64,000 nt of DNA from Flavobacterium sp. KMS (GTDB taxonomy: Bacteria; Bacteroidota; Bacteroidia; Flavobacteriales; Flavobacteriaceae). The DNA is taken from positions 124,001-188,000 of the forward strand of contig NZ_JSYP01000004.1 of assembly GCF_000813005.1 (NCBI RefSeq), written 5' to 3'. Positions 57,952 to 64,000 of the stretch are shown here, piece by piece (position 1 is the first letter of the stretch; each line of letters begins with the position of its first letter). The notes beneath the pieces were generated by a model. It worked only from the letters and a program-made list of their open reading frames with translations, was not told where the DNA came from and made no database searches. The translations under genes were made by a program, and so were the position numbers.

Positions 57952-59870
57952 AATGCAAATTTTTTATCTATATCTTCCACACGCATGGTGATGAAAGTTG
58001 GTTTTTGAAATGGAGAAATATTTGGATCTTTACAAGCAAAGAGTCCATTTACCAAATTATCTTGTTCTTTTTCTGTTAAGTATGTTCCTGTTTTCACAGC
58101 CATACTCTTTGCCATCGATTTGGCAATGGTATCATTTTGCGAAAAGCTACTTTCTGGAATTCCATCTTGTAAGTCGCTTAACAATTGTTCTATAACCAGC
58201 GAAACTTCACTTTCTGTACTGTTTATTGGTATTCCCGAAATAACAATATGTTCTTCGGTTGTAGATTCAAAAACGAAACCAGTATTTACAAGCGATAATT
58301 GCAATTCTCTTATAATTTCCATATCCGTAGAGGAATAAAACAAATTAAGAGGGAACAACAATTGCTGGCTTGAAGCCTGATTAACCGTCATATTATGTAA
58401 AAATTGCTCGTATAAAATACGCTGATGAGCTCGTTGCTGATCAACAATCACCATTCCGGATTTTATAGGCGAAACAATATATTTTTTATGTATTTGATAT
58501 GTTTTATGAACCGTTTGCTCAATTTCATCATCATTAAATAAAGACGAAGTTACTTCTTCATTCTCAAAAGACATCATCCCTACTTCTTCCGTATCCTGCT
58601 TTAAACCTACATACAAACTTTCCCAACTAGCTGTTGGCTCAGGTTTTTTATAACTAGAATAAGAGTTAGAACCTGATGAACTGGCACCAGAACTATAACT
58701 AGATCCTGAACTATAACTAGACCCAGAATTTGTATTTGCATAATGTTTATTTGGTGTATCATCAGCAAATGGGTTAAAGTTACTATTAACCTGAATCGTT
58801 GGAGTTTCTCCTTCTAAATCTTTATAATGATAAGGCGTATCAAGATTAGCATCACGATCAAAATCTAAAACAGGCGCCACATTAAATTGTCCTAAACTAT
58901 GCTTTATAGACGCTCTTAAAATTGCATATAAAGCCTGTTCATCATCAAACTTAATTTCTGTTTTTGTAGGATGAATATTGATATCGATTGTATTTGGCGG
59001 CACAGACAAATACAAGAAATAACTTGGTTGCGCACCATCTTTTAAAATTCCATCATAAGCAGCCATAACTGCATGATGCAAATAGCTACTTTTAATAAAA
59101 CGATCATTAACAAAGAAAAACTGTTCTCCCCTGCTCTTTTTAGCAAACTCAGGTTTACTAACAAATCCTTTTATAGCAACTATTTCTGTCTCTTCATTTA
59201 CCGGAACCAACTTTTCATTGGTTTTACCAGCAAAAATTCCAACAATACGTTGTCTAAAACTAGAAGGAGGTAAATTATACATCTCACTTCCGTTATGATA
59301 AAAAGTAAAATGAATATTGGCATGCGCCAAAGCTACACGCTGAAACTCATCCATAACATGGCGAAATTCAACTATATCCGACTTTAAAAAGTTTCTACGG
59401 GCAGGAATATTAAAAAATAAGTTTTTAACCGCAAATGAAGTCCCTTTAGGCAAAACGGCTACTTCTTGCGAAACAAATTTACTTCCTTCAATAATAATGT
59501 GTGTTCCTAACTCTTCCTGATCCTGTTTAGTCTTCATTTCCATATGAGCAATCGCAGCGATAGAAGCTAGTGCTTCTCCACGAAATCCTTTAGTATGCAA
59601 TGAAAACAAATCTTCGGCTTGGCGAATTTTAGAAGTCGCATGACGCTCAAAACACAAACGCGAATCGGTAACACTCATTCCAGAACCATTATCGATTACT
59701 TGTACCAATGACTTTCCTGCATCTTTGATGATTAATTTAATATCCGTTGCTTTAGCATCAACTGCATTTTCTAAAAGCTCTTTCACCACCGAAGCAGGTC
59801 TTTGAACGACTTCTCCAGCAGCAATTTGATTGGCAACGTGATCAGGAAGTAATTGTATAATACTCGACAT
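57948..59870 (-). CDS. mutL: DNA mismatch repair protein MutL
   Basis: 640 residues. The GHKL ATPase N-terminal domain shows ELLENAVDAKATDI (about 31-44), IDNGSGM (about 59-65) and TKGFRGEALASI (about 88-99). A Ser/Gly/Tyr-rich linker (about 385-420) joins it to the dimerization domain. In that domain the endonuclease motif DQHAxxExxxxE reads D477-QQRAHQRILYE, with Gln where Glu is expected, so the nuclease site is degenerate. It couples MutS mismatch recognition to repair. It heads the leftward operon mutL-rhomboid-rhomboid-EEP. Confidence 0.97.
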   Translation of the reverse strand: MSSIIQLLPDHVANQIAAGEVVQRPASVVKELLENAVDAKATDIKLIIKDAGKSLVQVIDNGSGMSVTDSRLCFERHATSKIRQAEDLFSLHTKGFRGEALASIAAIAHMEMKTKQDQEELGTHIIIEGSKFVSQEVAVLPKGTSFAVKNLFFNIPARRNFLKSDIVEFRHVMDEFQRVALAHANIHFTFYHNGSEMYNLPPSSFRQRIVGIFAGKTNEKLVPVNEETEIVAIKGFVSKPEFAKKSRGEQFFFVNDRFIKSSYLHHAVMAAYDGILKDGAQPSYFLYLSVPPNTIDINIHPTKTEIKFDDEQALYAILRASIKHSLGQFNVAPVLDFDRDANLDTPYHYKDLEGETPTIQVNSNFNPFADDTPNKHYANTNSGSSYSSGSSYSSGASSSGSNSYSSYKKPEPTASWESLYVGLKQDTEEVGMMSFENEEVTSSLFNDDEIEQTVHKTYQIHKKYIVSPIKSGMVIVDQQRAHQRILYEQFLHNMTVNQASSQQLLFPLNLFYSSTDMEIIRELQLSLVNTGFVFESTTEEHIVISGIPINSTESEVSLVIEQLLSDLQDGIPESSFSQNDTIAKSMAKSMAVKTGTYLTEKEQDNLVNGLFACKDPNISPFQKPTFITMRVEDIDKKFAL

Positions 59871-59979
59871 TAAGAAAAAATAGATTAAAGGTTAAGGTTT
59901 AAAGTTTCAAAACCAAGAAGCACAAATTTAATGAATTTTAGCTGGTTTTTTTGACTTGAGGACTCATAAAAAAAACAAA

Positions 59980-60011
59980 AAACCTATACTATTTTTACAC
60001 AGTATAGGTTT
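59980..60011 (-). terminator. Terminator of ribH
   Basis: AAACCTATACT (59,980-59,990) and AGTATAGGTTT (60,001-60,011) form a perfect 11-bp stem with a ten-base loop. Leftward it is followed by a T-rich run. It is 23 bases after the ribH stop. Confidence 0.8.
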
Positions 60012-60033
60012 AAGTATTCTTACAAATGTGTTT

Positions 60034-60603
60034 TTATTTTTCTAGTTCCAATGGTTTGTCTTCTATTTGAAGCGCACCAGCTGATAACAACTGTTGGTTT
60101 TGAAACTGATTTAAAGAAGCTTGCTGACGGATGTATGCCATTTTTATTGCAGCAATAGCAGCCTCGGTACCTTTGTTACCGTGAATACCACCACTTCTAT
60201 CAATAGACTGTTGCATATTATTATCTGTTAACACACAGAAAATAACTGGAATATCAGTTTGAACATTCAAATCTTTAATTCCTTGAGTTACACCTTCGCA
60301 TACAAAATCAAAATGCTTTGTTTGTCCCTGGATTACACATCCAATTACAATTACAGCATCAACATTTTGAGTTTGTAACATTTTTTTTGCTCCATATATC
60401 AACTCAAAACTCCCAGGAACATTCCATCGGATAATTTGTTGTGCAGGAACTTGATTTTCAATAAGTGTTTCAAAAGCGCCATTATAAAGCCCTTCAGTTA
60501 TAGTGTCATTCCACTCAGAAACAACAATCCCAAATCGAAAATCTTTCGCATTTGGGACTGTGTTTTTATCGTAATCGGATAAATTTTTATTTTCGGTAGC
60601 CAT
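60034..60603 (-). CDS. ribH: 6,7-dimethyl-8-ribityllumazine synthase
   Basis: 189 residues with the lumazine synthase core: FGIVVSEWNDTITEGLYNGA (about 24-43), WNVPGSFELIYGAKKM (about 59-74), IVIGCVIQGQTKHFDFVCEG (about 84-103) and GNKGTEAAIAAI near 143. The C-terminus is longer than usual by about 20 residues. It joins a ribityl-amino-uracil with a butanone phosphate in riboflavin synthesis. The gene follows a TPR protein gene by 76 bases on the same strand. No FMN riboswitch is seen. Confidence 0.96.
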   Translation of the reverse strand: MATENKNLSDYDKNTVPNAKDFRFGIVVSEWNDTITEGLYNGAFETLIENQVPAQQIIRWNVPGSFELIYGAKKMLQTQNVDAVIVIGCVIQGQTKHFDFVCEGVTQGIKDLNVQTDIPVIFCVLTDNNMQQSIDRSGGIHGNKGTEAAIAAIKMAYIRQQASLNQFQNQQLLSAGALQIEDKPLELEK

Positions 60604-60679
60604 CTTTATATTTAAGATTTTAAAATTTGAGATTGTAAGTTACGAATCTAAAATTAAAAAAAGGAAATCTAACTATTAA

Positions 60680-61465
60680 TTATTGTGCTAAACCTATCAA
60701 AACATCAACAGAAGCTGCTTCTGGAGTTGCCTCGAAGTTCTCTTTAACATTTGTAAAATACTTAAGAGCATCTGCTTTTTGACCTAAAGCCAAAGCAGTT
60801 TTACCAGCTTTTAGTAAGAAACGTGGCGTAGTAAAATCATTTTTATTTAATTCAGCAGCTTTTACATAATAGTCTAAAGCTTCTTTTTGTTGATTTTTTT
60901 GAGAATAAGCATCACCAATTGCTCCTTTAGCTAAAGCTCCTAAAATTAAATCTTTAGAGCTAAATTTACCTAAGTAAGAAATTGCCTCGTCATATTTACC
61001 AATGTTTAAGTATGCAACACCAGCATAATAGTTTGCTAAATTTCCAGCATCTGTTCCTGAATACTCATCAGCGATTTTTACAAATCCAAATTTACCTTCA
61101 GAACCATTTAATGATAGTTTATACAAAGAATCACTAGCTACACCATTAGTTGCTTTTTCAAAGTTTTGTTGAGCAACAAACATTTCATTAGCAGCTTCAT
61201 CTTGTTTAGGAGCAGTAATAAATTTTTGGTAAGCCAAATAACCTACAGTTCCCAGAGCAATTGCAGCAACTAATCCAATAATGATTTTCTGGTTTCTAGC
61301 AACCCAATCCTCTGTCTTAGAAGCAGTTTCATCTAATTTAGAAAAAACTCCAGCAGTAGTACTGTTTTTTCCATCAAGAATTACTTGTTGTTCTTCATTG
61401 ACAACTTCATCTTTAACTTCCTTTTCTTTAGGTGCTTTATATCCTCTTTTATTGTAAGTAGCCAT
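60680..61465 (-). CDS. Membrane-anchored TPR protein (YfgM-like)
   Basis: 261 residues: a cytoplasmic charged N-terminus (1-55), one membrane helix (about 63-82) and an extracytoplasmic helical domain with TPR repeats (about 120-255; for example YYAGVAYLNIGKYDEAISYL and AIGDAYSQKNQQKEALDYY). This is the layout of YfgM/CpoB-like proteins that work with the Sec translocon or periplasmic chaperones. It probably assists envelope protein folding; its link with ribH may be positional only. Confidence 0.85.
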   Translation of the reverse strand: MATYNKRGYKAPKEKEVKDEVVNEEQQVILDGKNSTTAGVFSKLDETASKTEDWVARNQKIIIGLVAAIALGTVGYLAYQKFITAPKQDEAANEMFVAQQNFEKATNGVASDSLYKLSLNGSEGKFGFVKIADEYSGTDAGNLANYYAGVAYLNIGKYDEAISYLGKFSSKDLILGALAKGAIGDAYSQKNQQKEALDYYVKAAELNKNDFTTPRFLLKAGKTALALGQKADALKYFTNVKENFEATPEAASVDVLIGLAQ

Positions 61466-61707
61466 TTAAAATTAATTTAGTGAACGGCAAAAATAAAATT
61501 TTTATTGAAACTTACATGAAAAAAATCAATTTTATATTTATTTTTAAAAAAAATCCTTCAAAAATGGACTTTTATACGCCGTAAAATCAAAAAAAAACAC
61601 ACTCAACGTCCCAAAAAACGGTTTATATCGATATTTTTCAATAATTTGCACACGCTTAAAAATTGTCATCTAAAAACAATAAAAAGCTTTATTTCAGCAA
61701 CTTACAA

Positions 61708-62787
61708 ATGTATCTAAAAAAGATTTCTTTATTCAACTATAAAAACTTTTCCGAAGCCAATTTCGAATTTGACAAAAAAATAAATTGTTTTGTTGGAAAA
61801 AACGGTATTGGAAAAACCAATGTACTCGATGCTATTTATCATTTAGCCTACGGAAAAAGCTATTTTAATCCTTTGGCAGTGCAAAACATCAAGCACGGAG
61901 AAGAGTTTTTTGTAATAGATGCCGAGATAGAAAAAAATGAACGAAACGAACAAATAGTTTGTAGTTTAAAAAAAGGACAGAAAAAAATCCTAAAAAGAAA
62001 CGGCAAAGCCTACGATAAATTCTCAGACCATATTGGTTTTATTCCTTTAGTAATAATTTCTCCTGCCGACAGGGACTTAATTGTAGAAGGAAGTGAAACT
62101 CGTCGTAAATTTATGGACACCGTGATTTCGCAACTAGACTCCCATTATCTGCAACAACTTATTCAATACCAAAAAGTAATTAGCCAGCGTAACGCGCTAC
62201 TTAAATATTTTGCATTGAATCATGTTTTCGACAACGACACCTTATCTATATATAATGAACAATTGGATAGCTACGGAAAAACCATTTTCGATAAAAGAAA
62301 ACAATTCATCGAAGCTTTTATTCCAATTTTCAATACACATCATCAGGCGATAACTGGCTCCGAAGAAACTGTTCAGTTAGTCTACGAAAGTCATTTGTTC
62401 GAAAAAGACCTATTAACTCTTTTACGAGAAAACATTAATAAAGATCGCGCCTTGCATTATACAAGCGTCGGAATACATAAGGATGATTTGTCTTTTGAAA
62501 TCGACCATCATCCTATTAAAAAATTCGGATCACAAGGACAGCAAAAATCTTTCTTGATCGCACTAAAACTGGCTCAATTTGAATTCTTAAAAAAACAAAG
62601 CGGCGTAAAGCCCCTGCTCCTTTTTGATGATATCTTTGATAAATTAGACGAAAGTCGGGTTGCCAAAATTATCGAGATGGTAAATAAAGATACTTTCGGG
62701 CAACTTTTTATTTCAGACACGCATCCTGAACGAACTGAAACTATCGTAAAATCGACACATCAGACTTATAAAATATTTAATTTATGA
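61708..62787 (+). CDS. recF: DNA replication and repair protein RecF
   Basis: 359 residues from the ATG at 61,708 ([14 protein letters not shown]), which aligns with the normal RecF start; a frame beginning 15 codons earlier is unlikely. Walker A is GKNGIGKTN (about 33-41), the ABC signature region is [18 protein letters not shown] (about 272-289), and Walker B is [15 protein letters not shown] (about 307-321). It loads RecA onto gapped DNA with RecO and RecR. Confidence 0.96.
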   Translation: MYLKKISLFNYKNFSEANFEFDKKINCFVGKNGIGKTNVLDAIYHLAYGKSYFNPLAVQNIKHGEEFFVIDAEIEKNERNEQIVCSLKKGQKKILKRNGKAYDKFSDHIGFIPLVIISPADRDLIVEGSETRRKFMDTVISQLDSHYLQQLIQYQKVISQRNALLKYFALNHVFDNDTLSIYNEQLDSYGKTIFDKRKQFIEAFIPIFNTHHQAITGSEETVQLVYESHLFEKDLLTLLRENINKDRALHYTSVGIHKDDLSFEIDHHPIKKFGSQGQQKSFLIALKLAQFEFLKKQSGVKPLLLFDDIFDKLDESRVAKIIEMVNKDTFGQLFISDTHPERTETIVKSTHQTYKIFNL

Positions 62788-62850
62788 TTTTGTGCTGTTT
62801 CCAAAATTAAAAAAACCCTTAAATTAGCCTACACATTTAAATTCAAGATT

Positions 62851-63546
62851 ATGAAATTCCCACAAGCATTCCTTATTATAATTACATTCGTACTAGCATC
62901 TTGCAACGGACAATCTAGCAAAAATGTATCAGTTATTGAGCCAGCCGCTTTCGCAGAAAAGATAAAAACTACTGAAAACCCTCAGATTTTAGACGTAAGA
63001 ACTCCTGATGAATTTGCATCTGAACATATTGATAATGCAGTAAACGTAAACTGGAACGGCGATGATTTTGCTACAAAAGCGGCAACCTACGATAAATCTA
63101 AACCTGTTTTTGTTTATTGTTTAAGCGGTGGAAGAAGTAAAAAAGCATCTCAAAAATTACAAGAATTAGGTTTTACAACTATATATGAGCTTGATGGCGG
63201 AATCATGAAATGGAACGCCGAAGGACATTCTAAACCAAGTACCAAAGCTACAGGAATGACAAGCGACGAATATGCTGCTTTATTAAATACTGATAAAAAA
63301 GTCCTGATTGATTTTTATGCTGAATGGTGTGGTCCTTGCAAACAAATGACTCCGTACCTTACGAAGATGCAAAAAGAATTAGCCGATAAAGTGGTTATTA
63401 TTCGTATCGACGTTGACCAAAATAAAACCTTGGTAAAAGACATGAAAATCGACCAACTTCCTACTCTATTATTATATGAGAACAAAGAAGTAAAATGGAA
63501 AAACACAGGATTTATCAGTGAAGCCGATTTAAAAAAACAACTATAA
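62851..63546 (+). CDS. Rhodanese-thioredoxin fusion lipoprotein
   Basis: 231 residues. A lipoprotein signal ends in VLASC (Cys18). A rhodanese domain (about 30-127) has the active Cys90 in CLSGGRS. A thioredoxin domain (about 135-231) has W159-C160-G-P-C163. The order signal, rhodanese, thioredoxin places both thiol activities in the periplasm or on the outer membrane. It may handle persulfides or repair oxidised thiols. Fourteen bases upstream of the DUF2461 gene. Confidence 0.92.
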   Translation: MKFPQAFLIIITFVLASCNGQSSKNVSVIEPAAFAEKIKTTENPQILDVRTPDEFASEHIDNAVNVNWNGDDFATKAATYDKSKPVFVYCLSGGRSKKASQKLQELGFTTIYELDGGIMKWNAEGHSKPSTKATGMTSDEYAALLNTDKKVLIDFYAEWCGPCKQMTPYLTKMQKELADKVVIIRIDVDQNKTLVKDMKIDQLPTLLLYENKEVKWKNTGFISEADLKKQL

Positions 63547-63559
63547 TAAAACTAAAAAT

Positions 63560-64000
63560 ATGCTTACCAAAGAAAGTTTACAATTTTTAGATGATTTAAA
63601 AACCAACAATAATAGAGATTGGTTTTTGGAAAATAAAAAACGTTATGAAATCTTCAAAAAAGATTATCACCAACTAGTTGCCGATTTCCTGGACGCCATG
63701 AAACCTATGGATCCTTCATTAGAGTTATTGGAAGTTAAGAATTGTACATTCCGAATTAATCGTGATATCCGTTTCTCTAAAGACAAATCTCCTTATAAAG
63801 CGCATCTTGGCGTTTGGCTTTCTACTGGTGTAAAAGGACAAAACCGTGCGGGATATTATGTACACATCGAGAAAGGCGCTAGTTTTATAGCCGGAGGTTT
63901 TTATTCGCCAGAAGCAGAAGATTTAAAAAAAGTACGTAAAGAAATTGCATTCTTCCATGATGATTTAGAAGCCATCATTGCCGATAAAAATTTCAAGAAA
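63560..64000 (+). CDS. DUF2461 family protein (partial, runs off right edge)
   Basis: 147 codons are visible, beginning with ATG at 63,560; the C-terminus lies outside the window. The DUF2461 markers are clear: FLDDLKTNNNRDWFLENKKR (about 8-27), the NCTFRINRDIRFSKDKSPYK block (about 56-75) and the AGYYVHIEKGASFIAGGFY segment (about 96-114). Function of the family is unknown. Frequently co-located with housekeeping genes in Bacteroidota. Confidence 0.9.
   Translation, partial: MLTKESLQFLDDLKTNNNRDWFLENKKRYEIFKKDYHQLVADFLDAMKPMDPSLELLEVKNCTFRINRDIRFSKDKSPYKAHLGVWLSTGVKGQNRAGYYVHIEKGASFIAGGFYSPEAEDLKKVRKEIAFFHDDLEAIIADKNFKK

Noticed and set aside
60600..60680. FMN riboswitch upstream of ribH
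   Set aside because: The 76-base spacer between the TPR gene and ribH is too short and lacks the conserved junction sequences of the FMN aptamer.

Overview
The window is AT-rich chromosomal DNA from a member of the Bacteroidota, almost certainly Flavobacterium or a close relative. The signs are a secreted metalloprotease with a type IX secretion (Por) C-terminal sorting domain, TAnnTTTG-type -7 promoter elements, few Shine-Dalgarno sequences, paired head-GIN (DUF2807) genes, and the parA-parB-DUF5683-dapB-lepB-WbqC gene order.

Positions 1 to about 11,983 are the right-hand part of an integrated mobile element that continues beyond the left edge. Its right boundary is marked by an orphan 3' half of a tRNA gene (anticodon arm, T arm, acceptor strand, CCA; about 11,931-11,983), followed by that tRNA's own terminator. 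This is the footprint left when an element integrates into a tRNA 3' end. The element carries a truncated transglutaminase-like gene, two genes with HEPN-type R-x4-H motifs (926-2795), a HExxH protein with a peptide-precursor-like N-terminus overlapping a small lipoprotein gene (2859-4195), a leftward operon of about ten small genes around a 584-residue winged-helix-like protein (4525-8817), a divergent HTH regulator with direct repeats at its start (8980-9384), and a small Cys-rich protein / Ser-Thr kinase / PP2C phosphatase cassette (9517-11847). The kinase cassette is the best candidate for an undescribed system; its function is inferred, not shown.

Positions 12,283-20,024 hold a small unknown gene, a bestrophin-type channel, a 1,222-residue T9SS-exported M43 metalloprotease with three PKD plus jelly-roll units, and a dipeptidyl peptidase IV. 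A strong terminator and a REPIN-like inverted repeat pair follow. From 20,379 to 35,386 runs a series of rightward accessory genes: SnoaL-like, GNAT, DinB-like, MepB, LysE, two AraC regulators, a pentapeptide repeat protein, a retropepsin-like protease, two esterases, lipoproteins and small membrane proteins. Repeat-rich spacers lie at 35.4-36.1 kb and 37.3 kb.

Positions 36.1-41.2 kb hold a DUF4442 hotdog gene, a DUF4870 gene and a PadR / PspC / head-GIN / head-GIN envelope-stress cluster. Then come thioredoxin reductase, tRNA-Pro(UGG), a di-heme cytochrome c peroxidase and a DUF2339/DUF3999-like membrane pair. From 48 kb the content is core chromosome: parA, parB, DUF5683, dapB, two tandem signal peptidase I genes with an N-terminal DUF5684-like domain, WbqC; then leftward mutL, two rhomboid genes and an endonuclease/phosphatase-family gene; then a TPR gene with ribH; then rightward recF, a rhodanese-thioredoxin lipoprotein and a DUF2461 gene cut by the right edge. 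No rRNA, CRISPR array, insertion sequence or integrase gene is visible.
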